A DNA stretch of 64,000 nucleotides, taken from NCBI GenBank assembly GCA_949825045.1, contig OX463821.1:35918486-35982485 (forward strand), given 5' to 3'. Position 1 is the first letter of the stretch. Every line of letters starts with the position of its first letter. A model generated the notes under the pieces. The model made no database searches and was not told where the DNA came from. It saw nothing but the letters and a program-made list of their open reading frames with translations. Of the stretch, positions 44,521 to 55,568 are shown piece by piece. Position numbers and translations under genes: made by a program. This DNA comes from Argyresthia goedartella (Eukaryota > Arthropoda > Insecta > Lepidoptera > Argyresthiidae).

Positions 44521-44886
44521 AAGATGATGAAAAAATCGTGAGGAAACCTTCATAACTCCACAGCTGCGGCAATGGGCTTGCCCCCTGTTACGCAAAAGGG
44601 AGTATTTAATTATTATTTAAAAGTGGGTACAAATGTGCCTCTTCCACCTCGTATGTGAAAAGGTTGGACGCTATTTATGTAATGTTGTTTCGAAGACATA
44701 AAAAGTGCATGATTTTGGAGTGCAAAAGGAAGCATGTCCTGTGTCTTTTATATGCCGATCATCAATATTGGTCTTGGTCTTCTTTACATTCACTTTAATT
44801 CATGAGACATACTCTCATTTTCATTTTATCCACCGACGATGCAAAATTGGCTTGATAAGTATCACTCCAGTTTGCAAATTAAACAA
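44521..44886. other. No gene recognised
   Basis: I see no family motif in the short frames here. It may include flank or TIR of the minus-strand transposase, but I could not pair ends. Confidence 0.35.
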
Positions 44887-45515
44887 CTAATCATATCGAA
44901 TTAAATACATCATACGCGACAAAAAAAAATGGCGTGACCACATCAACGATTTTGAAAAAAAAAGCTTGCTTGGATTTCTAATTAAACTGCTGCAGCTATA
45001 CAGTGACTCAGTATCACAGTCACTGTTTTCATTTACATTAATTATAAAAGGTGTGATCGGTTGGTCCATCGAGTTCCTTCATTTTTGACCCCTCTTTAAT
45101 GACGTGCTCGATACATTTGGTCCACGACTTAGAGTTAATTTTTCTCAAGCCTTCACTTATCATCTCCTTAACTTCCGCCATTTAAAACTTTTGTTGTTTT
45201 TGCCAACATGACCCTTTAATTGCTCCCATATTCATTCAATTGGGATGGTATAGTGGAAGGCGTAATGTTATAATATTTTTCTTCGCTGCCATATCGTCAA
45301 CAACTTTTTTTTGTAGTTGTTCTTATTAATTTTTTGAAGCTGTTCCGCTTTGAACTCCGCTTTTTCAAACATTATTTGTTTTTCTTGCAGCCATGTTTAA
45401 ATCTGCCTTCCGCCAGGTCATGTTAGGCACTTTTTCGGCGAGTCTGGAGTGATAGGGTGCGTTATCTAAGACTATGACCGACCCCAGTTCGACCAAAGCC
45501 AATACATTTTTGAAC

Positions 45516-45597
45516 CTGTAAAATAAAAGTACATTTTACTCTCTTTTACTGCAAATAGACAAACAAAAATAATAATTTTAATACGCTTTTCACTTAC
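45516..45597 (-). other. Probable 82-nt intron in the transposase
   Basis: The donor is GTAAGTG and the acceptor TTTTACAG (minus strand). Splicing joins NFEN to WFKNV, through a tryptophan codon split between the exons. Confidence 0.65.
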
Positions 45598-45831
45598 CAG
45601 TTTTCGAAATTTTGGGTATCTATTTCTGCATGGTAATCGCCTCTCTATCTGTCTTTTTTGCCTCGAAAATCCACCGTCCGCCTTCTAAAAACCCATCGGT
45701 GGTGCCTATATTGCAGTTAATCAGGCGTTTTCCTTTTTGAGGGTGTTTAATCCCAGTGGACAGTCCTTTTAAAAATGCTTGTCGACTGCTTGTAATGTCA
45801 TCGTCAAACCATACACAGTTACAAGTGTGAC

Positions 45832-45911
45832 CTGTTAACAAAAAAAGAACATAAGTACCAATTTTTTAATTTTTTATCATCAATCGAACATAATAATAAT
45901 AAATTTTGTAC
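45832..45911 (-). other. Probable 80-nt intron in the transposase
   Basis: On the minus strand it begins GTACAAAATTT and ends with a T-rich tract and TTAACAG. Removal restores the motif ETWLNAGHT, which is conserved in related transposases. Confidence 0.65.
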
Positions 45912-46577
45912 CTGCGTTCAGCCATGTCTCCGTGTAATAAATCTTTCTATTTAGTCGTCTGAAATCTTGGATTTGCATGAGATATGTTCTTCTTCAGACC
46001 GTTAAATGTGGTCGATCTAAGAGAATACTTTTTCTCGACCTTTTTGAAAACCTGAAATTCAGCTTTTTGACGATTTTGTAGAGTCGATATTTTAAACAAT
46101 GGTATATCCTCGTCGTCCTTAATATTTTTTAGGAATTTGTCGACGATCGGCAACTCATTGTTGAAATACAATTGATGACTTTTTCTTCGTATCGCGGAAA
46201 GTGTGAACTCGTCCAGATTTTCTACGATCTCGAATTTTGGGGTGGATCTTTCTGATGATGAGAATTTCCCGTTCATTCTATATTCATTGAGAATATGGTG
46301 CACTGTTCGCATGGAAACGCCAACGATTTCAGCTGTTTTGGTGGTAATTTCGGTTTTGAGTGGATATGTCGGGAATGTTTTTTTAACATATTTATAATGT
46401 TAATCACAATCATTTTCTCATTGGATCCCTTATCACCCTTTTTTCGTTTCTTCATAGGGGAGCTGAGAAACATCACGTCACTTGGATTCCGTTTTCTGGA
46501 ATGGGAAGGCCCGGGAGTTGGCTTGGAATCACTCATTTTGGATTTCTGTAATGAAAAAAGTTTTTAACACGCTATTA

Positions 46578-46800
46578 AGCCCCGTGGTCTAGTGGGTAGT
46601 TTCATTCCTGCGTCTCATGTAAGAGATGCAGGTTCTGATCTCGGTGCTGACCTTGGTAGTATTGAGCATTCGTAAAACCCTTTCACCAATCCGCTCTGAG
46701 CCAGCGTAGTGAAGTATGGCTCAATCTTAATCGTATCCGGGTAAAGGTGCCCCACGTTAGGCACATTAAATGGCTACATTTACACATATGACATAGAAAA
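46578..46800 (+). mobile_element. tRNA-derived SINE (second family)
   Basis: An A box TGGTCTAGTGG (46,585-46,595) and a B box-like GGTTCTGATCT (46,631-46,641) lie in a tRNA-like head starting GCCCCG. A body without coding capacity follows, ending before the palindromic element at 46,871. It differs from the 1.2 kb SINE. The 3' end is unclear. Confidence 0.6.
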
Positions 46801-46870
46801 CTTTCACAAATTATAAGATATTTTTGATATTCACGATAATCATGTCGGACAAACCACATAATTAATTAAA

Positions 46871-46939
46871 GACAGAGCTACGCATCAATCTATTTTTCTT
46901 TGTTTAGAAAAGAAAGAAAGACTGACGCATAGCTCCATC
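46871..46939. repeat. Short palindromic element, copy 2
   Basis: The arms GACAGAGCTACGCATCAATC and its inverted partner (AGACTGACGCATAGCTCCATC) flank a T- and A-rich loop. It matches 6958-7024 in arm sequence, length and loop character. Confidence 0.7.
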
Positions 46940-46954
46940 TTCCAACGCTTGTAT

Positions 46955-48040
46955 TGTTAAGTCGATTACCCTTTGGCCTTTGATACAGTTCCTATCCATA
47001 TTCTCTTACAGAAACTTTCATCTATAGGATTCAGAGACACACAACTTTACCTATTTCGTACATACCTCACAGGACGCACACAGGTCGTTAAAATCGGGCA
47101 TCACTTTAGCGAAGAACTCGATATAACTTATGGAGTACCACAGGGTAGCGTTCTGGGTCCAACCCTTTTTATGGTGTTCATTAACGACCTCTGCAACCTC
47201 ATAATACCAAGCGGCTCAATAAACTCTTATGCCGATGATACAGCTTTAACTTTTACTGCTGATACATGGTCCGAAATACACAGTGTTGCTCAGAGTGGTT
47301 TCAATACAGTCCAAAACTAGCTTCTATCTAACGCCCTTACGCTCAATGCAACAAAAACAAAATTCATACCTTTTTCTGTTTCTTCGGCCACTGCGCCTAA
47401 TTTACCAATCATTCTTCGTGCCCACGTCTGTACCGATCATTAAACTTGTCAATGCCCGGTGATTTCTTCTGCAGACTCCATCAAATATCTTGGTGTAATT
47501 ATAGACAAGCACCTACAATTCAAATGCCACATAGACAACCTCACCAATAGAGACCGTTAATTAATATATATATTTAAAATTCTGCGAAACATAGCGAATC
47601 CGACCATTGTTAGAAATACTTACCTTGCACTATGCCAGTCCATCATATTTTATTGTATCCGTTGTTGGGGAGGTGCAGCCAAAAGCACTATGTAACCGTT
47701 AGAAATAGCACAACGCGCAATTCTTAAAGTCGCAACGACACACCCTATCCTATTCCCCTCCTTTGAACTATATAAATACTGTCAAGTACTGTCATTAAGA
47801 CAACTATTCATATTTAGCACTCTAATCTTGCAACACCAATTAACACCACACAAACCGAACACCAAGCGACGCATAGACAAGATATGCAATATTCCTTTTC
47901 CTTGTTTATCTTTCACAAAGCGCTTTAATTTAGACATTGGGCCTTTTCTTTATAATCAGTATAACAATACTGAATATATCTACCCGCTGGCACTTCATCA
48001 ATGCAAACACAAAATACCTACGCAAATACTTGTTTAACCT
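46955..48040 (+). pseudogene. LINE RT fragment
   Basis: The fragment starts inside the palm (AFDTVPIHILLQKL), then YGVPQGSVLGPTLF, SYADDTALTF and ADTWSEIHSVAQSGF, up to a stop at 47,318. Beyond, in shifting frames, are IKYLGVIIDKHLQF, ILRNIANPTIVRNTYL and the thumb/C-terminal region to about 48,040. It is 5'-truncated before the catalytic first Asp block and has several stops. ADTW and the following helix are shared with the minus-strand RT at 24 kb (ADTWEDVLKKGELGF), which places it in the same family group. Confidence 0.8.
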
Positions 48041-48094
48041 AACGTATAAAGATACGGAAAAGCTTCTCTCATCTTTCTCCTGTTAGGTGGGTAA

Positions 48095-48146
48095 CATCCA
48101 ACTCACATACGCACACACCCTCACACACACACACCCTCACACACAA

Positions 48147-48189
<43 letters not shown>

Positions 48190-48305
48190 CACCCTCGCCC
48201 ACATACACAGACACACACACACACACTCACTCAGACACACCCTCACACACACACACACACACACACACATCCTCACATACACCCTTACACATACCATACA
48301 CACAT
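48095..48305. repeat. CA-rich simple repeat
   Basis: Long (CA)n runs with CACACCCT interruptions occupy about 200 bp. They produce 60-79 codon Thr/His or Cys/Val open frames on both strands, which are artefacts. The position after the RT frame parallels 21,600-21,730. Confidence 0.9.
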
Positions 48306-48578
48306 ACTTTTATTTTATTATTTTAATTTCTTCTTTTTGATAACTTGTGTACTGTGCATTTGTAGTAAGATGACAGTGGGAACATGGACACCTCATGTCA
48401 ATTGTCACCTGCGACATCTTATTACTCTAATCTTAGTTTAATACTTACCCGTACTCCCCCTCCAGAAGGCAAGAGCGTGCTTATCATTAATACAGGCTAT
48501 TTTTTTTTTAGTGTCTAAGGTATATTAAGCAAAAGATTCATGAAAATAAGTACAGAGAATATAAATAAGATATTCATT

Positions 48579-51500
48579 CTATTTCAAGACGTGTGGGACT
48601 GCCGCTCCATCCTCATATAGGCCTGTGCGATTCCACCTATGGCGGGTACCGCGGATGCACATGCTGCTAGCCCTGATGATGGCGGTTTGAATTCTTGCTC
48701 GTAGCCAGCCCATTATTGTGGCAGGGGTCCGGTTCCAGCGGTCCGCCAGCGTTTCGGCGAGGTGTTTAGTGAATGATATCATTTGTGGAGCAAAAACTCC
48801 GTCGACAGAGGTTACTAAAGGGGTGAAGGTGGTGTGGCGCGTCTCGCATGGGTCGCAGTACTTCCTTTTCTTTTCTTCTTCAGCTGAACGAAGGACAGCC
48901 GCTACGGGGCGTGATGCGTGGGAGGGAGCGTCGGTGTCTATGACACGGATATCAAATAACGCCTCCCTCTGGGCAATCCATACCCCCCGACAAGCCAAGT
49001 CTCCGCGCAGCCCAGTATCGCCTTCGGAGATGACTGGCTCTTTCGTGACGTTTCCCCAGGCTTGCTGGCACAGTTCACAGAAAAGATCCCTTATTTCGTT
49101 ATGTCTGCGTGTGATAAGGCCACCTGTTTTGCAGCACAAGGCGTGGTCCACGTTGAAGTTGTCATTGCCGCAGCCGTCGCAAGTCGCAGGCATGGAGATT
49201 GGTGTGCGGTGGTATTTTATGGCCAGGGCATCTCTTAGTTCGTGGGGTGATAAGTCGAAGTTGTCTTTTCTTGTCGGTATTACTGAAAGCCATGTTGATG
49301 TTTTTGTTTTCATTTTTGTCGCTATTGATCTTTCTATTGCTCTTTTCTTTTTGGATGGTAATTTTGTTAGAATGCTTTCTAGAGTTTCGTTCTCGTATGT
49401 TTCTTTTTCCTTGTTTCCTTCCTTTCTTGCGTCACGCAAAGAATTGTAGTGTTCAGCAAGGTTTATGTCTTTTATCTCGGTTAGGGCTGTTGAAAGTATT
49501 GTAGATCCCTGTTTTGAGATTTGGTATGCACGGTTTGGTGTGTTGAAGGGGTCAGAAAGGGCAAGTCCGCCTTTGTGGACTGGGAGGGTAAATAGCTGGG
49601 TTTCAAGTTTTGTGATTTCGCCTCCGATTAGTGTTGGTATGAATTTGTCGTGTAATGTGTTAGTTAAGGGTTCAAAAAGTTCTTCTGAATTTTTTAAGAC
49701 ACGTAGTAGGAAGGACCATTTAGACTGAGCTGCTTTAGTTAGGGCAGTGTAAGCGGCTTGAGGTGAGTTTTTGCAGATTGTTGTGAGTTTCTCGATGATA
49801 GATATCCATTCGGTTACATTCTTTTTTACGAAGTCGTCCCCTCCTGTCCCTATGTAGCCTCCTAGGAAGCGGGAGCCGGTAACTATGGAGACGTTGGTAC
49901 CGGAGAACGTCTTTTCTGCGGTAGACTTGTCAGTTTCTGACACTATTAGAAATGATTTTTTACCTTGTGGTAAGTATCCGTATGCTGGGCCTGTTTTGTT
50001 TAAGTTGTCCCACCATTGTCGTAGGCTTTGTAAAGTGCCTTGCGCGGAGGAGTCATCGGCGTACCAGCATTGTGTGACTGTGTTTTCGGTTTTAAGTTTG
50101 TTAATTATTGGTAGTGTTGCAAGCGCGTACAGTGGCATTGCGAGTGGGTCTCCTTGGGTTACGCCTTCTCTGCTATATAGTCTTGTATCAGAATCGCGAA
50201 ATACCAATTCAGGGTGGCCATTGTAAGTATTATAAAGAAAGCGGGCGCAGTGTGGCCAGTATATTCTTGCTTGCCAGAGGGCTAGTTGTCTATTCACGGC
50301 GTTAAAAGCATTGTTCGCGTCAACGAGGAGCATTCCCCAGTTTGAACCAGGTTGGCAATCTCTTTGGAAGACATCGGTCATGGCATGAATGGCGCCTTCG
50401 ATGCCACTGCCCAGTCCACTGCAGAGCTGTGACTGGCCGCATGCTTCAGTGACTTCAGAGCCTGTTGCTAAGATCATGCATTTGGATAATATTCTTCGTA
50501 GGCATTCGCCGATGCCGATAGGTCTTACGCCTGGGCATTTGTCTAAAGCAACAAGTCGGCTTGACATTAATGCTTGTATTTGGGTCCAGGGTATGGTTTC
50601 GTTGCTAAGTTTCGTTGTGAGCTGCGCTACGGCTTCTCTTAAATGGGCGCTTGCTTGGCCGAAGCGGAGTAGGAAATCTCTCCAGTTTTCGGCTGTGCAT
50701 CCAGTGGGGCCTCCGCCGCCGTGTAGTTTTCTCGCAACTGTTTCGACATGGTCACAAGTTATTTCGATTTCAAGGAGTGGTGGGAGTTTTGTGACGTCTT
50801 TGGGGAGAGTGAATAAAGCGGGATCTGGAGTATTAGGCGGGGGGTGCTTTTCTCTCAGCACATCACTGACGGTTTTACCGGATGGATCAACTTCAGTGTC
50901 TGGGTTTAAAACTTTGCTCGTGTCTTTTGTGAGGAGCCAGTTGAGCGCTTCCCGCGTTTTTCCATGTAGTATCAGTCGTGTGAATAATTTTGTTTCTTGG
51001 TCATTGTTGTTTTGTTTCCGGTTTCTTGTATTCCATATAGATTTATCTGCTTTGGTGGATTCCGTGATGAAAGTGCCTTGCGCGGAGGAGTCATCGGCGT
51101 ACCAGCATTGTGTGACTGTGTTTTCGGTTTTAAGTTTGTTAATTATTGGTAGTGTTGCAAGCGCGTACAGTGGCATTGCGAGTGGGTCTCCTTGGGTTAC
51201 GCCTTCTCTGCTATATAGTCTTGTATCAGAATCGCGAAATACCAATTCAGCGTGGCCATTGTAAGTATTATAAAGAAAGCGGGCGCAGTGTGGCCAGTAT
51301 ATTCTTGCTTGCCAGAGGGCTAGTTGTCTATTCACGGCGTTAAAAGCATTGTTCGCGTCAACGAGGAGCATTCCCCAGTTTGAACCAGGTTGGCAATCTC
51401 TTTGGAAGACATCGGTCATGGCATGAATGGCGCCTTCGATGCCACTGCCCAGTCCACTGCAGAGCTGTGACTGGCCGCATGCTTCAGTGACTTCAGAGCC

Positions 51501-52581
51501 TGTTGCTAAGATCATGCATTTGGATAATATTCTTCGTAGGCATTCGCCGATGCCGATAGGTCTTACGCCTGGGCATTTGTCTAAAGCAACAAGTCGGCTT
51601 GACATTAATGCTTGTATTTGGGTCCAGGGTATGGTTTCGTTGCTAAGTTTCGTTGTGAGCTGCGCTACGGCTTCTCTTAAATGGGCGCTTGCTTGGCCGA
51701 AGCGGAGTAGGAAATCTCTCCAGTTTTCGGCTGTGCATCCAGTGGGGCCTCCGCCGCCGTGTAGTTTTCTCGCAACTGTTTCGACATGGTCACAAGTTAT
51801 TTCGATTTCAAGGAGTGGTGGGAGTTTTGTGACGTCTTTGGGGAGAGTGAATAAAGCGGGATCTGGAGTATTAGGCGGGGGGTGCTTTTCTCTCAGCACA
51901 TCACTGACGGTTTTACCGGATGGATCAACTTCAGTGTCTGGGTTTAAAACTTTGCTCGTGTCTTTTGTGAGGAGCCAGTTGAGCGCTTTCCGCGTTTTTC
52001 CATGTAGTATCAGTCGTGTGAATAATTTTGTTTCTTGGTCATTGTTGTTTTGTTTCCGGTTTCTTGTATTCCATATAGATTTATCTGCTTTGGTGGATTC
52101 CGTGATGAGTTCCTCGAAACGTTTGTCTGCCCAGAGTTTTAGGCGCCGATCGAGTAGTCTCAGTATATCTTTCATTTTTCTAACGTTTTTGTCTCTTTGC
52201 AGTATGACCGCAGCAAAGGTTAATACGCGTTCAGAGGGGTAGGTTGATTTGGTTAGATGCTCAATTTCGTCGGCCAGAGTGTGCACGAATTTTCTACTGG
52301 CAGTACCGCATGGGAGGTCGTATAGCTTGCCATGAAGGTTACAGACGTTGTCCCAATGCCTTTGCCAGATGCCAGACTTGGGTTGGATGGCATTCAGGAA
52401 TGGGGATCCGAAGGCTTCTTCCAAAGGTGACATTGGTGTTTGCCCATCGGTGGTAGTTTTAAGAGTAGCGGATGCTGATTGGTTTAGTACATCGTTGTGT
52501 GCTGATCTCATGTGACGCTGGAGCCCATTTTTCTTGAATTTCCTGGGGCATAGCGGGCATTCGGTGTCAGCTTGTGATATA
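48579..52581 (-). CDS. RLE-type RT protein with duplicated RT domain
   Basis: The 1310-codon frame from ATG 52,511 remains open upstream to about 52,581. That extra part completes a C2H2 zinc finger (CPLCPRKFKKNGLQRHMRSAH). RT motifs are RPIGIGECLRRILSK, LLVDANNAFNAVNR, REGVTQGDPLAMPLY and WYADDSSAQG. A block of 346 residues, from ITESTKADKS to WYADDSSAQGT, occurs twice in frame, so there are two YADD sites (about residues 472 and 818). After the second come the thumb region, CDGCGNDNFNVDHALCC with RHNEIRDLF (CCHC), and the nuclease-like GDLACRGVWIAQREALFDIRV. The upstream boundary is an in-frame TAA. Whether the double-RT protein works is unknown; it may be an inactive copy or an assembly artefact. 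Confidence 0.82.
50033..52108 (-). repeat. In-frame 1038-bp tandem duplication inside the RT ORF
   Basis: The segments 50,033-51,070 and 51,071-52,108 are the same sequence offset by exactly 1038 bp (346 codons). I notice only two differences, both changing an amino acid (Ala/Pro in NGHAELV and Arg-Lys/Arg-Glu in KTRKALN). The breakpoint has about 1-2 bp of microhomology. The copies are far more alike than unrelated parts of old elements here. Confidence 0.92.
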
Positions 52582-52830
52582 TGGGTGGGTATTTACTTAC
52601 TTGAGCTATTTGCACTATAATTTTGTTGTTTAGCTCTCGGATAAGGGTAAGATTAATAAAAATACAGGCTATTAACTAGCCTAGCAGTGAAAGCACTGAC
52701 TATTGCTACATTACTACTATAACACCTTGTATAACTATTAACATTTGATTGGACTCTAAGAATGTAATGTACACAAATTTATTGTACCCACCTTTTGTTC
52801 AATAAATAATTATGATTTGATTTTGATTAT

Positions 52831-53000
52831 AAGACAACAGTTTAAAAAATGGACTCAACAAGATGGCGAGGAACAAAATGACCGCCAAGCATTTGTCGAA
52901 TTAGAATCCAAATACGAACTACACAATATTTGTGCTCTTCCTTCCTTAAGCATAAAGTGTAAGTATGTTCGGTAATAAAAATAGATACTGGACTTGACTT
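52831..53000 (+). other. Short open segment and LINE-like tail
   Basis: From 52,841 the plus strand encodes KKWTQQDGEEQNDRQAFVEL and on to ALPSLSIKCKYVR before a stop at about 52,977. It is followed by AATAAAAATAGATACTGGAC and TTGACTTGAA, which resembles a LINE tail. I do not recognise the peptide. A GTAAGTA string within it could be a splice donor, so an old exon or LINE fragment are both possible. Confidence 0.35.
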
Positions 53001-55470
53001 GAACATTAGATGCAGTAAAAATGTACGCCTAAACTAAGGTTTTGTGAAGATAGAAGCGTTTCGTCTGTTTAAGTATGAAGTCACTTAGGAAAGGCAGTTT
53101 TATTCGATTGTGAAGTTTGGTTAGGTTAGTGCAGAAGGGAGTATTAAATGAGATTTTTACAGCTTTGTTTTGCACGACTTGAAGTTTCGCTTAATTCATT
53201 TTGCAGGTTCCACTCCAGACAGGGCAAGCGTAGGTTAAGCATGGCCTGATAAGGGTGCAGTATATGCTTAGCTTGGTGGCTGGGCTCAAGCAGCTTTTTC
53301 TGTTGAAGATGGGACTAAGAGCACCCATGGCTTTGATACCCTTGGACCGGGTTATCTCGGTATGTTTCGACCACTTAAGTTTGGTATCTAGATGGACCCC
53401 TAGGTATTTAACCGACGGTTGCCATTCAATAGGATGGCCACATATAAGAAGCTGTCTGTCAGGTGGTTTTCGTGCCCTTGTAAACATTATCGCCTCTGTT
53501 TTTGTTTCGTTGAGCTTTAGTTTCCACTTAGTAAAATAGTCATGTAGGCCGATAAGTGAGAGTTGGAGCCTGCTTTTGACAAGATCGATGTCACTTGAGG
53601 AAGTCAGGGAAGCAGTATCGTCTGCGAAACAAGCGAGTTTGGTACGCGTTTGTACCGGGATGTCGTTTATGAACATAAGAAAGAGGTAGGGACCTAGAAT
53701 TGAGCCCTGTGGGACTCTAGCAGGAATAATTTGATAACCAGAGTGAACATCACCGATCGAAACGAAGAACTGTCGATTTTTTAAGTAGCTGTGTATTAAC
53801 TTGACTAGGGGAAGGGGAGTCTCATACAATATAAGTTTATGTAATAGGCCATGGTGCCAGACGGTGTCAAACGCCTTTTCCAGGTCCAACAGGAACATCC
53901 CGGTGGACTGGTTAAGGTTGAGGTGGTGACTAACATGATCCGCAACGCGGGCGAGTTGTTGGGTCGTGGAGTGGTGTTTACGAAAACCAAATTGCTCGTT
54001 TCTTATCAGGTGGGTAGTGGCGGTCTGTAGGCGCTTGTATATTAGAGATTCGAAGAGCTTGCTAAGTGAGGACAAGAGACTAATGGGTCTATAGCTGGAG
54101 CCAATGGAGTCGTCCTTGCCATTTTTTAGTACCGGGATAACTTTAGCTACTTTCCAGGGATTCGGAAAATATGCAAGCATGAGGCATCCATTAAAAATTT
54201 TGACGAGGTAAACAACGGTTTTTCGGGAGATGTTCTTTAGAAGAATATTGTGGAGGTTATCAGGGCCTGGTGCTTTGCGTCGCTTAAGGTATCGAAGGTG
54301 TTTTACGATTTCATTAGGGCGAATAGGGCAAGAAAAAGACGTTGGTAAGTAGTCGTGAATTTTTCTGACAGATGATGACACCGTGGATTCCGTGACGCCG
54401 CTTTGCCAGTCTTTAGTTAGACACATGTTGTTATGAAATGCTTTTGCCAGACCTTCACATTGTTCGTCTGTGTTTTTTGTAAGGCTGTAAGTGTTGGTAT
54501 CTCTTTTTAGTGGGGGAATTGAAGTTACTTTGGAGCGCAAGGACTTAGCTAGGCGCCACAAGTCAGATGAGGGGTGATCAACTTTAGCTAGTTTCGAATT
54601 CCAGATGCGGTCATTGTGATTTTTTATGGACATGTTGACGTTTTCTTGGATGCTGTTGATTTTTGATCGAATATGAAGCCGAATGATAGGGTTAGGTTCG
54701 CTTTGTTCAAGTCTGCGTAGCCTGTTTTTAATTTTTATTTGCTTTCGTACTTCGTGAGGCAGGGGAGTAGTTTTGTAGTTTGTTGTCCCTTTTGGGACGG
54801 ACTTTTCTCTGGCTACGGTCAGAATGTTGGTTAGCAGCTGTATTCCTTCGTCAATATCCGAGGAACTTTTGAAAGTTTGGGAGCTAAGGGTTATGTTCGT
54901 GTCCAGATAGGATCGAAACTCCTTCCAGTTTGCCTCACCATAGCGATAGAAGGTATGATTCTTTCTAGGGATAGAACCATACAAGCAGAAGTGAACAGGT
55001 AAATGGTTAGACGAAAGCGCAGGGATGGTACGCATATTTGAGATCGAATCAATATTAATACTGAGGGATAGGTCAGGAGTCGTCGGCATATATTCCTTGT
55101 TGTAGTGGACTAGAGTAGGAGTGGGCGGGGCGTGAATGAGGTAATCATTTGAAAGCATATGGTTAAATAGGAATTTCCCGTGCAGGTTGGTCTTTGGGCA
55201 CTTCCAGTGTCTATGTTGGGCATTGAGGTCACCCATAATGATTACATGGGGACCTAGTTTGCATAAGGAGTTAAGATCTTGGGAACAGAAAGTTTTGTTA
55301 GGGGATTGGTAGCAAGAAATAAGTGTGATTTTCTTGTCTGACATTGTGAGTTCGACTCCCACAGATTCTAGGCAATTTGTTTTCGGGATACGAATCGGAG
55401 AATGGTTTATATCTGACTAAACAAGTATTGCAACACCCTGACCTTCACCGGACGACAGCTTGTCTTGACG
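53001..55470 (-). mobile_element. Jockey-type LINE, 5'-truncated
   Basis: The minus strand carries part of an endonuclease (from about 55,465), a complete RT, and a C-terminal region past a stop at 53,191. No poly(A) or ORF1 is evident. The 5' side abuts the 105-bp tandem array. Confidence 0.75.
53191..55362 (-). pseudogene. Jockey-like endonuclease (partial) and reverse transcriptase
   Basis: 723 codons from a likely internal start at 55,362. Upstream, the same frame gives GQGVAILV, a TAG, then SDINHSPIRIP, so the endonuclease N-terminus is missing or stopped. Motifs are IIMGDLNAQHRHW (endonuclease), VIPVLKNGKDD, YRPISLLSSLSKLFE, FGFRKHHST, LLDLEKAFDTVWH, VPQGSILGPYLF (preceded by AR where AG is usual), CFADDTASL and LGVHLDTKLKW. 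The frame stops at 53,191 (CKMN), while the following codons (AKLQVVQNKAVKISF) continue the Jockey C-terminus. There are at least two stops, so it is inactive, though the RT core looks sound. Confidence 0.85.
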
Positions 55471-55568
55471 ATGGCACGTGTAACCCGGCGTGCTTAGCGT
55501 GGAAACATAGTTCCACATACATAGTTGAACATAGTTCTTTCGTTTGAGTTGCTTTGAACACCTACTTT

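Larger units (their letters stand above)
44887..46536 (-). pseudogene. Divergent DD82E-like transposase with two small introns
   Basis: Minus strand. The start at 46,536 gives a basic leader (KPTPGPSHSRKRNP) and NIINMLKK. An indel in an A-run near 46,382 precedes a helix-turn-helix (TAEIVGVSMRTVHHILNEYR). The exon ending ETWLNAG at 45,912 joins, across a GT-AG gap at 45,832-45,911, to GHTCNCVWFDDD. A second GT-AG gap (45,516-45,597, donor GTAAGT) joins NFENW to FKNVLALVELGS, followed by VIVLDNAPYHS. LRLPLYHP then marks the third motif, where bases are missing. An acidic tail (ENSDCDTESLYSC) follows near 45,000, as in the 41.4 kb gene. The first catalytic Asp is Thr (YYTETW), and at least three frame lesions exist, so it is inactive. 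Confidence 0.7.
48502..52660 (-). mobile_element. RLE-class non-LTR retrotransposon (R2/Utopia-like)
   Basis: The minus-strand 3' end is a short poly(A) (T-run at 48,501-48,509). The 5' end is at about 52,660. The 13-bp AATACAGGCTATT occurs at 48,489-48,501 and 52,661-52,673 as a target duplication. The single ORF carries RT followed by a CCHC and restriction-like endonuclease domain, preceded by a C2H2 finger, which is the R2-group layout. I recall similar proteins as Utopia, known for U2 snRNA targets. This insertion is in a LINE 3' UTR, so it is not site-specific here. Confidence 0.8.
46950..52830 (+). mobile_element. 5'-truncated LINE, interrupted near its 3' end
   Basis: The RT fragment (46,955-48,040), the CA-rich 3' UTR (48,095-48,305) and the sequence to 48,501 continue at 52,674 after a minus-strand insertion. 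They end in an ATGATTTGATTTTGATT tail at about 52,812-52,829. The 13-bp AATACAGGCTATT at both junctions supports joining the two parts. The RT is related to those at 18.7 and 24 kb. Confidence 0.75.

Noticed and set aside
48087..48326. 79-codon Thr/His open frame and its minus-strand partner
   Set aside because: Both are translations of (CA)n repeats; no stop can occur in such a repeat, so the open frames mean nothing.
48718..52242. Plus-strand open frames of 243-291 codons opposite the RLE protein
   Set aside because: They lie antisense to a long ORF with RT and zinc-finger motifs, show no family motifs, and are duplicated only because the ORF is duplicated.
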